DNA of 6,436 nucleotides. It comes from an uncultured Legionella sp. GTDB taxonomy: Bacteria; Pseudomonadota; Gammaproteobacteria; Legionellales; Legionellaceae. The translations under genes were made by a program, and so were the position numbers. The notes under the pieces are model-generated. The model saw nothing but the letters and a program-made list of their open reading frames with translations. It had not been told where the DNA came from and ran no database searches. Positions 1-5,573 of the stretch are shown piece by piece (the first letter of the stretch is position 1; every line of letters starts with the position of its first letter). The DNA is taken from contig CAISKC010000530.1 of assembly GCA_903885895.1 (NCBI GenBank), positions 1 to 6,436 of the forward strand, given 5' to 3'.

Positions 1-1296
1 CATTCTGCTGCTTGGGAAGCCAAACGCCTTGAAATTATTGATTTATTTCGCAATGGCTTGATTATTTCTGCTGCAGTTGGGCCGCTATGTATGTTACCGA
101 TGATTTATTCGGAACCTTTGTTAGTGGACGGGATGCAACAGAATCCTGCTGTGGCGAAAGATGCGAGTACTTTTTTGATTCCTGATTCTGCGATCGTGGT
201 GCCGGTATTTTTATGGATGAATGCTTGCCAAATTATCAATGCATTTCAGTATACGCGTTTGATTATTTCAGGTCCGATTAATTTTGGAATAGCGGTATTT
301 TTGGTAGAAGGATTGAGTCTGGGTAAATTTGGTATGCCAAGGGAAGGGCAAGATGGGATTGTCGAAGGCTATGTGACAGAAGCATGGTTAACAACTTTTG
401 TTTATTGGTTTGCATTGATGCGATTGCAACCGTTTCGAGATCTGCAATTTTGGCGTCTGTGGTATGTATCGCCCCAATTTTATACCAGACTTATGAACCA
501 AGTGAATTCTAGTGCGGCGATCACAGCAACGATCGCCGCTGAGATGGGATTATTATGGTATTTAAGTGCGCAAGCCGGAGGATTGGGCGTTGAAGAGCAA
601 GCAGCTTTTGCGCTGGCCCTCGAATCGCTTTTGATCAATGTGTTATTGATGATCGCTGGTGCGGTAAGTGGGGCGATCATTGTAGGGGGTCTTAAGGGCT
701 CGCAACGTCACCAGGATGTCTATAGAAATTCGCAGCATGCGGTGTGGATGACAGCCATTGTCTGTGCTTTTATCCCCATATTTTTTGCGGCCTATCCAGA
801 GGTTTTGGCAGCGTTGTTTCAGAATAATAACCCACAGGTGATGGCATTATTGGGGCAAGTGATGGTTTGGATCGCACTGGGCCAAATTGGAGATGGGGCA
901 GCGTATGCGCAAATGCTACAATTACGCGCGTTTCAAGATGCTTGGATAGCGACCTTGATTCGAATTGCCTGTATCTTAACGGGTGCAGCGGTCTCTACAG
1001 TACTGGTGTATAAAACAGATAAAGGTATTGAGAGCTTGGGAATAGGCTATTTTGTAGCAGAATGGCTGTCATGCCTCGCATTGTCTATACGGATGCACGC
1101 TATTTTTCAAGCATATAGAAGAGAATATAATGTACAAGCTTCTCCTGCTTGTCTCACCAACCCAAGACAAGCTGCTTGGGGATTTTTAGGCAGAGGTCGC
1201 CAGCGCTATCTGCCAGCAGCGCTGGTTGATGCGCCGGCGGTGGATATAGAAACGGGGGTTATGACTGTTTCTATGCAAATTATCAACACGCTTTAG
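1..1296 (+). CDS. MATE-family (NorM-like) multidrug/cation antiporter, 5' end missing
   Basis: The frame is open from base 1, so this is the C-terminal 431 residues of an inner-membrane transporter. Roughly the first two helices are outside the window. MATE proteins export cationic drugs or metabolites in exchange for Na+ or H+. The visible part is almost all hydrophobic helices in NorM order. It includes FGMP at the end of the helix before the central loop and NNNPQVMALLGQVM followed by QIGDG in the second half. By alignment from memory with Vibrio/E. coli NorM, the membrane acidic residues appear kept: Glu at codon 181 (IAAEMG) and Asp at codon 298 (QIGDG). The usual VG-x-x-LG motif is altered to VGGLKGSQ. 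After the last helix (about codon 370) comes an unusual ~57-residue tail rich in Ala, Arg and Pro, ending IINTL. The family call is sound. The substrate is unknown. Confidence 0.88.
   Translation, partial: HSAAWEAKRLEIIDLFRNGLIISAAVGPLCMLPMIYSEPLLVDGMQQNPAVAKDASTFLIPDSAIVVPVFLWMNACQIINAFQYTRLIISGPINFGIAVFLVEGLSLGKFGMPREGQDGIVEGYVTEAWLTTFVYWFALMRLQPFRDLQFWRLWYVSPQFYTRLMNQVNSSAAITATIAAEMGLLWYLSAQAGGLGVEEQAAFALALESLLINVLLMIAGAVSGAIIVGGLKGSQRHQDVYRNSQHAVWMTAIVCAFIPIFFAAYPEVLAALFQNNNPQVMALLGQVMVWIALGQIGDGAAYAQMLQLRAFQDAWIATLIRIACILTGAAVSTVLVYKTDKGIESLGIGYFVAEWLSCLALSIRMHAIFQAYRREYNVQASPACLTNPRQAAWGFLGRGRQRYLPAALVDAPAVDIETGVMTVSMQIINTL
1134..1225 (+). other. cluster of overlapping hairpins inside the 3' end of the MATE gene, one terminator-like
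   Basis: Several perfect inverted repeats sit in the codons of the C-terminal tail. ACAAGC (1134-1139) pairs with GCTTGT (1147-1152). GCTTGTCT (1147-1154) pairs with AGACAAGC (1165-1172). CCCAAG (1161-1166) pairs with CTTGGG (1175-1180) and is followed by GATTTTT, which looks like a weak intrinsic terminator. CCAGCGCT (1200-1207) pairs with AGCGCTGG (1218-1225) across a 10-base loop. The first three share segments, so they are mutually exclusive, as in an attenuator. That they function is inference; the dyads themselves are read directly. Confidence 0.45.
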
Positions 1297-1538
1297 CTAT
1301 TTTTCAGGATAATGGTAAGTCCTCAGGTTATGGATAAATTTGGCATGTTCACGGAACACACAGAATACATGTCATCCAGAATATTTTGCACTGGAATGGG
1401 TATAGATGGTCAACTTATTGAAGTGATTATTCCAGCATGCTAATCTTAGTTCATACACTACCTAGCGTTATGCGCAAAGTGCAAGCACAGTTTGTATTGG
1501 AGCCTGTGTAGCACGTTGAACATCATGGTGTTGTGGTC

Positions 1539-1547
1539 TGTTAAAAT
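1539..1547 (+). promoter_or_regulatory. predicted extended -10 promoter for the small secreted protein
   Basis: TGT followed by TAAAAT (1542-1547) matches an extended -10 element (TGnTATAAT) with one mismatch. There is no good -35 at the ideal distance. TTGAAC at 1516-1521 lies 20 bases upstream, which is long, but extended -10 promoters tolerate this. Transcription would start near 1554 and give a leader of about 80 bases before the ATG at 1637. The same TGTTA-AAT pattern recurs before the gene cluster at 2033-2041. Confidence 0.35.
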
Positions 1548-1578
1548 ATCTCGCAGATAAATGGTTAATCAAACATTT

Positions 1579-1614
1579 CAAAGGGCGCATAATTCACAGC
1601 CATGCGACTCTTTG
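1579..1614 (+). promoter_or_regulatory. leader hairpin upstream of the small secreted-protein gene
   Basis: CAAAGGGCGCAT (1579-1590) can pair with ATGCGACTCTTTG (1602-1614). The stem has about 12 pairs with one G-U and one bulged A, and an 11-base loop. It ends 10 bases before the AGGAGA ribosome binding site at 1625-1630. No T-tract follows, so it is not an intrinsic terminator. In a transcript from the predicted promoter it would sit in the 5' leader and could affect RNA stability or translation. The pairing is seen; the role is inferred. Confidence 0.35.
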
Positions 1615-1636
1615 GGTCAAATACAGGAGAAAAACA

Positions 1637-1864
1637 ATGAGAACTCAAAAGTTGACACGTTTAATGAATTGGTGCCTGCCTAGTTTGGTCATAGCCATTT
1701 TAAGTCTCCATACTACTATCACCTTTGCCGCCGATGATGCCGTGTCAAGGACTGGAGTACGTGTCCCTCCTGCTAACGACGCCAAGAGTCCTAACAAGAC
1801 AGATAGTGATAATGCAAACGAAGTGTTTTATGGCCCAGGTAATACATCGGATGTTGGGAAGTAA
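1637..1864 (+). CDS. small secreted protein, unknown function
   Basis: This encodes a 75-residue protein of no family I recognise. The start is well supported: AGGAGA at 1625-1630 lies 6 bases before the ATG. The N-terminus is a textbook Sec signal peptide, with a basic n-region (R2, K5, R8), a hydrophobic stretch (about residues 14-28) and a likely signal peptidase I site after TFA (Thr29-Phe30-Ala31). The cysteine at 13 is not in a lipobox, so it is not an obvious lipoprotein. The mature part would be only ~44 residues, hydrophilic, rich in Asn, Asp, Ser and Pro and without cysteine, ending NTSDVGK. It has its own predicted promoter and is bounded by dyad-rich gaps, so it is probably monocistronic. 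A periplasmic or exported peptide is the likely product. Its role cannot be read from sequence. Confidence 0.6.
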   Translation: MRTQKLTRLMNWCLPSLVIAILSLHTTITFAADDAVSRTGVRVPPANDAKSPNKTDSDNANEVFYGPGNTSDVGK

Positions 1865-1880
1865 TCTAAATCTTGAGGCC

Positions 1881-1907
1881 GTGGCATGGATAACCATCCT
1901 ATGCCGC
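1881..1907 (+). terminator. strong hairpin just after the small secreted-protein gene, lacking a T-tract
   Basis: GTGGCATGGAT (1881-1891) folds back on ATCCTATGCCGC (1896-1907). The stem has about 11 pairs with one bulged T and one G-U wobble, and a tight 4-base AACC loop. It begins 16 bases after the TAA at 1862-1864. Its position suits a 3'-end structure for that gene, but no run of T follows. It may be a Rho-dependent end, a stabilising 3' hairpin or a bidirectional element rather than a classical intrinsic terminator. Confidence 0.35.
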
Positions 1908-1978
1908 CATCAGAGTGGAAGCTGATCGTTGTGGATGAGTAGCCAAACATCATCGATACGCGGCCTCATAAATCACAC

Positions 1979-2014
1979 AATCCGATCCGCTCCTTGGTTG
2001 TTGCGGCTCGGATT
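1979..2014. repeat. long imperfect palindrome AATCCGA...TCGGATT upstream of the gene cluster
   Basis: AATCCGA (1979-1985) plus CCGC (1987-1990) pair with GCGG (2003-2006) plus TCGGATT (2008-2014). The stem has 11 pairs with one mismatch and a 12-base loop. No T-tract follows. A further copy of TCGGATTC lies at 2044-2051, so the element occurs three times in ~75 bases (once inverted), on both sides of the predicted -10 at 2036-2041. It could be a repressor or activator site, or an RNA structure ending the upstream transcript. Confidence 0.4.
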
Positions 2015-2032
2015 CCAATATTTAAGCTGGTT

Positions 2033-2041
2033 TGTTAGAAT
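2033..2041 (+). promoter_or_regulatory. predicted extended -10 promoter for the yecM-like/tpm/def cluster
   Basis: TGT followed by TAGAAT (2036-2041) is an extended -10 with one mismatch to TATAAT. A poor -35 (TTCCAA, 2013-2018) lies 17 bases upstream. Transcription would start near 2048, leaving about 10 bases before the ATG at 2059 or about 19-22 before the in-frame ATGs at 2068 and 2071. It is the only promoter-like match I see directly before the cluster. Prediction is by eye. Confidence 0.35.
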
Positions 2042-2058
2042 GGTCGGATTCTGATTGA

Positions 2059-2592
2059 ATGGTTTTTATGATGACAAGAATCCAAGATTTGATAGGTGAT
2101 TACGCTGCATTTTTTTCAGATTTATTGTGGCGCATGCGGCAATTGGGGATTGATATCACTGGCATGCCCATGAGTCATTTGCTTTATCGTACGGCCACTT
2201 TACCAGAATATATCCAATTGCGTGACGATTTGCAAAAACACTGTCGTGAATTCGTTGAAACGCAATTTAATGGAAGAGCCGTCGCCATTTTGATTTTAAA
2301 AGAGCCCTTGAAATTAGAAGGAGGGTTCACTGTTTCCATGATCGAATTACCCGCTCCTCGTGCCGTACATATGTACCCCAGTGGTTTGGAAAGTATTGGA
2401 GTGGTAGTTGGGAAGCAATTACCTGTGTTTATTCATCAACATCAATCTGTCTTAAGTGGTGTGAAGGATCATGGCGAACATTGTCAACCGGCTTTTATTA
2501 CTTTTGAAAATGACAAAACCGCGAAATTTTATGATATTTCTTTGCGAGAAATTGTGAGTTTGCAGGGTTGGGATATTGCTTGTTTGGTGTGA
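2059..2592 (+). CDS. YecM-like protein (VOC-fold, predicted metal-binding family)
   Basis: This 177-residue cytoplasmic protein resembles E. coli YecM, a vicinal-oxygen-chelate-fold protein of unknown activity. Shared features in order are LGIDIT followed by a conserved His (MSHLLYR, about residue 40), NGRAVAILILKEPLKL (about 72-87), a MIELPAPR segment, the GLESIGVVV segment and a C-terminal KFYDISLREIV segment. In E. coli YecM, as I recall it, the last two read HIEIV and KFHP. Two histidines expected in the metal/substrate pocket therefore appear replaced by Ser and Tyr, while the first His and the Glu of ELP remain. Start choice is uncertain. ATG 2059 has only a weak GGA upstream, and in-frame ATGs at 2068 and 2071 are equally compatible with the family. 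It is followed 14 bases later by tpm. Confidence 0.75.
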   Translation: MVFMMTRIQDLIGDYAAFFSDLLWRMRQLGIDITGMPMSHLLYRTATLPEYIQLRDDLQKHCREFVETQFNGRAVAILILKEPLKLEGGFTVSMIELPAPRAVHMYPSGLESIGVVVGKQLPVFIHQHQSVLSGVKDHGEHCQPAFITFENDKTAKFYDISLREIVSLQGWDIACLV

Positions 2593-2606
2593 AAAGGAAG
2601 CATTTT

Positions 2607-3275
2607 ATGTACGATGAATATTGGCAGAAAAAATGGGAGTCTAATGAAATAGGATTCCATCAAGCGAACCCTAATCCTTTATTGAATCGCTATTTTGAGA
2701 CGTTAGACTTGCAACCAGGTAGTCGTGTTTTTGTCCCGTTATGTGGTAAAAGCATGGATATGTTGTGGCTGGCGCAGCAAGGTTATCAGGTGGTTGGAGT
2801 AGAGTTATCTACCATAGCATGTAGGGCTTTTTTTGAAGAGCATGCTATACCCTTTACAGTGACGCAATTAGAACATTTTACGCTTTACCATAGTGCTAAG
2901 ATTACCTTGTTAGAAGGCGATCTGTTTCATGTAAGCAAAGACCTATTAGGTCAGATTGATGCGGTTTTTGATCGTGCGGCGTTGGTGGCTTTACCGCAGG
3001 CAACACGTCGACGTTATGCAGATTTTTTAATGGACTTACTCCCGCCAAATTTACGTATGCTCTTGGTCGCATTTACTTACGATCAACAAGCGATGCAGGG
3101 CCCGCCATTTTCTGTTGATAGCCATGAAGTGGCTGAGTTGTACGGTGCAAAGTTCCATATTGAAGTATTATTTAATGAGGCCGTGCCGAAGATTAGCCCA
3201 CATTTGCAAGCAAAGGGATTGACTTGGGCATCTGAACAAGCCTATTGTTTACGGCCTAAAGATCGGAGTTTTTAA
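2607..3275 (+). CDS. tpm: thiopurine S-methyltransferase
   Basis: This 222-residue cytoplasmic, SAM-dependent methyltransferase of the bacterial TPMT family methylates thiol groups. In bacteria the family is also linked to selenium and tellurium oxyanion volatilisation. The family signature is nearly complete: W6-x-x-x-W10 and IGFHQ (15-19), then NPLL (23-26). The SAM-binding segment VPLCGKSMDM (43-52) is followed by GYQVVGVELS (59-68). A FDRAALVALP stretch and a TYDQQ stretch follow in the second half. Length matches the usual ~218 residues. I chose ATG 2607 over the in-frame ATG at 2568. AAGGAAG (2594-2600) sits 6 bases upstream of 2607, MYDEYW matches family N-termini, and the earlier ATG would overlap the preceding gene. 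The physiological substrate is not predictable. Confidence 0.93.
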   Translation: MYDEYWQKKWESNEIGFHQANPNPLLNRYFETLDLQPGSRVFVPLCGKSMDMLWLAQQGYQVVGVELSTIACRAFFEEHAIPFTVTQLEHFTLYHSAKITLLEGDLFHVSKDLLGQIDAVFDRAALVALPQATRRRYADFLMDLLPPNLRMLLVAFTYDQQAMQGPPFSVDSHEVAELYGAKFHIEVLFNEAVPKISPHLQAKGLTWASEQAYCLRPKDRSF

Positions 3276-3324
3276 TGGGCTCCATGCAAAGATAGAGATG
3301 TTTCAGTTTGTAAGGATACAGTGC

Positions 3325-3861
3325 ATGACGATTCAAGCAGTAGTTAAAATGGGGAATGTGCAATTAGCGACGCCATCGTTGCCTGTTACGGATTTTTCAG
3401 ATGCATCGCTACCAAGTATCATCCAAGATATGCAAGATACGATGAACGCGACAAGAGGTGTTGGTATTGCTGCACCGCAGATTGGGCATAATCTACGTAT
3501 TGTTATGTTTGGTTTTGAGTCCAATGCGCGCTATCCGAATGAAAAATCGGTGCCATTTACCGTCATCATCAACCCTGTCATTGAGATACTGTCTGACGTG
3601 ATGTTGGATGATTGGGAAGGATGTTTAAGTGTACCTGGATTGCGCGGCCTGGTTCCAAGATATAAAAAAATTCGTTATCAAGGGTATGATCTGGACGGCA
3701 AAATCATCACACGAGAGGCAGATGATTTTCATGCCAGAGTGGTACAGCATGAGTGCGATCATTTGGACGGCATTTTATTTCCAAGGCGGATCAGAGATTT
3801 GCAATATTTTGGATATGAAGAGGAATTAAAAAATATTATTTGGCCAGATAGGGTTTCATAA
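3325..3861 (+). CDS. def: peptide deformylase
   Basis: This 178-residue metalloenzyme removes the formyl group from the initiator methionine of nascent proteins. All three family motifs are intact: GVGIAAPQ (45-52), EGCLS (98-102) with the metal-ligand Cys100, and QHECDH (141-146) with metal ligands His142 and His146 and catalytic Glu143. The start at 3325 is preferred over the in-frame ATG at 3298 because AAGGA (3312-3316) lies 8 bases upstream. The resulting N-terminus (MTIQAVVKMG) also fits the family. The spacing from tpm is 49 bases without a terminator. It lacks the usual fmt neighbour, so it may be a second, non-housekeeping deformylase. That cannot be decided without the genome. Confidence 0.95.
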   Translation: MTIQAVVKMGNVQLATPSLPVTDFSDASLPSIIQDMQDTMNATRGVGIAAPQIGHNLRIVMFGFESNARYPNEKSVPFTVIINPVIEILSDVMLDDWEGCLSVPGLRGLVPRYKKIRYQGYDLDGKIITREADDFHARVVQHECDHLDGILFPRRIRDLQYFGYEEELKNIIWPDRVS

Positions 3862-3896
3862 TGAAAGAGATATTTTTTAGAGCATAAGAGGAAACG

Positions 3897-4454
3897 ATGA
3901 CTACAGACCTATCGCCCCAATCTTTTCAGCTAGAAACAGATCGCCTTATTCTGAGACCTTTCGTCATGACTGACGCCGTGGCTTTTGCTGAGATTTGTGC
4001 TAATCCAAACGTGATGCGTTACATAGGTGATGGCAAACCGTTAGATCTCGCAACAGTGAGCAGTCGCATGGCGGATTGGATAGCGTTATATGCGCAACAG
4101 AATTATGGTTTATTAGCCTTAACCCTTAAAGGGACAGCTCAACTCATTGGTTTTTGTGGTTTGTTACATCAAACAGTAGATGGCGAAGCGTGGATTGAGC
4201 TTGGGTACCGCTTGGATGAACAGTTTTGGGGGAAAGGTATCGCTACCGAGGCAGCTATTGCGGTCAAGGACTATGCGTTTCATCAATGTAATATCCCTAC
4301 ATTGATATCCATTATCCATCATGAGAATGTGAATTCCAAACGAGTTGTCGAAAAATTGGGTATGACGCTGATGAAAAAAACACAGTTTAAAGATAAACTA
4401 GTGGATATTTTTTGGATCCACAATTTACACTTGAACCATGGCACGTCATCTTGA
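3897..4454 (+). CDS. GNAT-family N-acetyltransferase (RimJ/RimL type)
   Basis: This 185-residue acetyl-CoA-dependent acetyltransferase belongs to the RimJ/RimL-like branch, which modifies protein N-termini or small amines. Features are the N-terminal TDRLILRPF (14-22), ANPNVMRYIGDG (35-46), the beta-strand IELGYRLD (100-107) and the acetyl-CoA pyrophosphate loop FWGKGIA (110-116). These are followed by a TEAA helix and the C-terminal ENVNSKRVVEKLGM segment typical of the family. The ATG at 3897 has AGAGGA (3887-3892) just upstream. It lies 35 bases after def with no terminator between. The pairing with a deformylase is suggestive, since both can act on protein N-termini, but the substrate is unknown. 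Length and motifs are complete. Confidence 0.88.
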   Translation: MTTDLSPQSFQLETDRLILRPFVMTDAVAFAEICANPNVMRYIGDGKPLDLATVSSRMADWIALYAQQNYGLLALTLKGTAQLIGFCGLLHQTVDGEAWIELGYRLDEQFWGKGIATEAAIAVKDYAFHQCNIPTLISIIHHENVNSKRVVEKLGMTLMKKTQFKDKLVDIFWIHNLHLNHGTSS

Positions 4455-4505
4455 TTTGATGCATGCATAGATTTGTGTCATTGATGATGTACCAGGAGAG
4501 TGGCC

Positions 4506-4535
4506 ATGGGGATAATATGTCAGTGGATAAAATAG
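4506..4535 (+). other. possible 9-codon leader frame overlapping the FAH gene start
   Basis: The best Shine-Dalgarno sequence in this gap, AGGAGAG (4494-4500), is ideally placed (5-7 bases) for ATG 4506. That ATG is out of frame with the FAH gene. It would give a nine-residue peptide, MGIICQWIK, ending at TAG 4533-4535, and it spans the proposed FAH start at 4517. It could couple or modulate FAH translation, or be chance. No homology argument is possible at this length. Confidence 0.2.
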
Positions 4536-5149
4536 TATGTGTAGGTAAAAATTATCTCGATCATGCTTTGGAGTTTGGTGAAGTAGTACCAGAAAATCCT
4601 GTGCTTTTTTTAAAGCCCTTTTCTGTGTTGAAACAAGCACAATCTTGGGGGGAGCAAATAACGCTGGCTTTTCCTGATGGAGATCCAGCGGTACAGCCAG
4701 AATGTGAAATCGTGCTTCGCGTAGCGCATGATGGTTTTCGCATGACAGAAAAGGAAGCAAAATCGGCTATCTCAGCGGTCACATTAGGCCTAGATATGAC
4801 GCTGCGTACGCAGCAAACACAATTAAAAAAATGCGGACATCCATGGACAACCTCAAAAGTATTCATGGATGCGGCGGTCTTAGGTCCTTGGATCCCATAT
4901 CATTCATTTGAGAATTATATGGATGTGACGTTTCAATTTGAGATCGATGGGAAGAGGTGTCAGTCTGCCAAGGGGCAAGATATGATGATGCATCCTGAAC
5001 AATTATTAGTGTATATTAGTCAGCATTTCCCACTCAAAGCGCATGACATCATCTTTACAGGTACACCGGCAGGTGTGATGAATGTGACACGTCAAACTAC
5101 AGCAGTTTTAAGTTGGGATCATTATTCTTACCAGGTTAAGTGGGTGTAA
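4517..5149 (+). CDS. fumarylacetoacetate hydrolase (FAH) family protein
   Basis: This 210-residue cytoplasmic enzyme belongs to the small FAH-fold group that includes E. coli YcgM and FAHD1-type acylpyruvate hydrolases / oxaloacetate-acting enzymes. These cleave, decarboxylate or tautomerise beta-diketo-type acids with Mg2+. Visible features are IVCVGKNYLDH (6-16), PVLFLKP (28-34), metal ligands Glu62 and Glu64 in PECEI, and GLDMTLR with the third ligand Asp93. They are followed by a conserved Lys114 (TSKVF) and FTGTPAGV (180-187). All expected catalytic positions look present. ATG 4517 is chosen because MSVDKIVCVG matches family starts and GGGGA (4508-4512) is just upstream. In-frame ATGs at 4463, 4484 and 4487 lack ribosome sites, although a start at 4487 (MYQ...) echoes YcgM. 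The stop is one base before the RibH-like gene. The exact substrate is unknown. Confidence 0.88.
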   Translation: MSVDKIVCVGKNYLDHALEFGEVVPENPVLFLKPFSVLKQAQSWGEQITLAFPDGDPAVQPECEIVLRVAHDGFRMTEKEAKSAISAVTLGLDMTLRTQQTQLKKCGHPWTTSKVFMDAAVLGPWIPYHSFENYMDVTFQFEIDGKRCQSAKGQDMMMHPEQLLVYISQHFPLKAHDIIFTGTPAGVMNVTRQTTAVLSWDHYSYQVKWV

Positions 5150-5150
5150 C

Positions 5151-5573
5151 ATGACGAAAAATAAAATACTCGTTGTTTGGTCAAATTATTATAAAGATCT
5201 GGCACAACAACAATTAGACAGTTGTTTACAGCTTTTAAATAAGTCGGGATATGATTATACCGTAGAAACGGTTGAGGCCGGGACGTATGAAATCCCAGTT
5301 GTCATGCAATATTATCATCGTCATCATCCTTATGACGCTTATCTGCCGCTTGGTTTGCTGCTTAAGGGCAGTACCGATCATTATGAATTTATATGGGAGC
5401 ATGTGAAAGCATGCTTTATCAAATTCGCTATGGACGGTTTATTGCTTGGCAACGGCATCATTTCTGCTCCGAGTATGGAGGTGATGATAAAGCGCGTGGA
5501 AAATCATGAAAGAGTTGAAGAAGCTGTTCGTGCTATTGATTATCTCCTACGAATGAAAGACAGGGTGCAATGA
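5151..5573 (+). CDS. divergent lumazine synthase (RibH)-like protein, copy 1
   Basis: This 140-residue protein has the 6,7-dimethyl-8-ribityllumazine synthase pattern. That enzyme joins 5-amino-6-ribitylaminouracil to dihydroxybutanone phosphate in riboflavin synthesis and forms pentamers or shells. Features are KILVVWSNYYKDL (5-17, an aromatic at the usual Phe/Trp position), AGTYEIP (43-49, normally GAFEIP or GALEIP) and YDAYLPLGLLLKG (61-73). These are followed by GSTDHYEF (73-80), which keeps the phosphate-loop Gly/Thr and active-site His77, and by LGNGI (99-103). This order best matches the short proteobacterial RibH type. The C-terminal Arg...KGG...AA segment of true enzymes is replaced by a shorter VENHERVEEAVRAIDYL stretch. 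Translation is coupled to the FAH gene (stop TAA 5147-5149, start 5151). Fold assignment is strong. Retention of lumazine synthase activity is doubtful. Confidence 0.8.
   Translation: MTKNKILVVWSNYYKDLAQQQLDSCLQLLNKSGYDYTVETVEAGTYEIPVVMQYYHRHHPYDAYLPLGLLLKGSTDHYEFIWEHVKACFIKFAMDGLLLGNGIISAPSMEVMIKRVENHERVEEAVRAIDYLLRMKDRVQ

Larger units (their letters stand above)
1297..1636. other. 340-base intergenic gap before the small secreted-protein gene
   Basis: No convincing gene is visible on either strand. There is a 37-codon open frame from ATG 1330 to TAA 1441-1443, but it has no good ribosome binding site and no recognisable product. An inverted repeat CTGGAAT (1391-1397)/ATTCCAG (1429-1435) can be extended across a 2-base bulge by GCA (1388-1390)/TGC (1438-1440), giving a long-looped hairpin. 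No T-tract terminator directly follows the MATE stop. The right end holds the predicted promoter and leader hairpin listed separately. Confidence 0.6.

Noticed and set aside
480..680. Open frame on the - strand inside the MATE gene
   Set aside because: Antisense to conserved membrane segments, no ribosome site and no family resemblance; a shadow of the real gene.
1330..1443. 37-codon frame (MDKFGMFTEH...) in the first intergenic gap
   Set aside because: Only a poor CAGG two bases from the ATG, no recognisable features, and a length expected by chance.
1725..1925. Open frame overlapping the secreted mini-protein in another frame
   Set aside because: The overlapping frame at 1637 has a ribosome site and a signal peptide; this one has neither.
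2568..2606. Longer N-terminus for the tpm product from ATG 2568
   Set aside because: It overlaps the upstream gene and lacks a ribosome site, while ATG 2607 has AAGGAAG at ideal spacing and the family N-terminus.
3861..3887. 8-codon frame MKEIFFRA overlapping the def stop (TAATG) and ending at the next ribosome site
   Set aside because: Too short to support; may help translational coupling but nothing else indicates it.
4459..4468. ATGCATGCAT palindrome between the GNAT and FAH genes
   Set aside because: A simple alternating 10-base palindrome, single copy, with no promoter elements nearby.
4446..4866. Two - strand open frames over the FAH gene
   Set aside because: They run antisense to intact FAH catalytic motifs and show no recognisable protein pattern.
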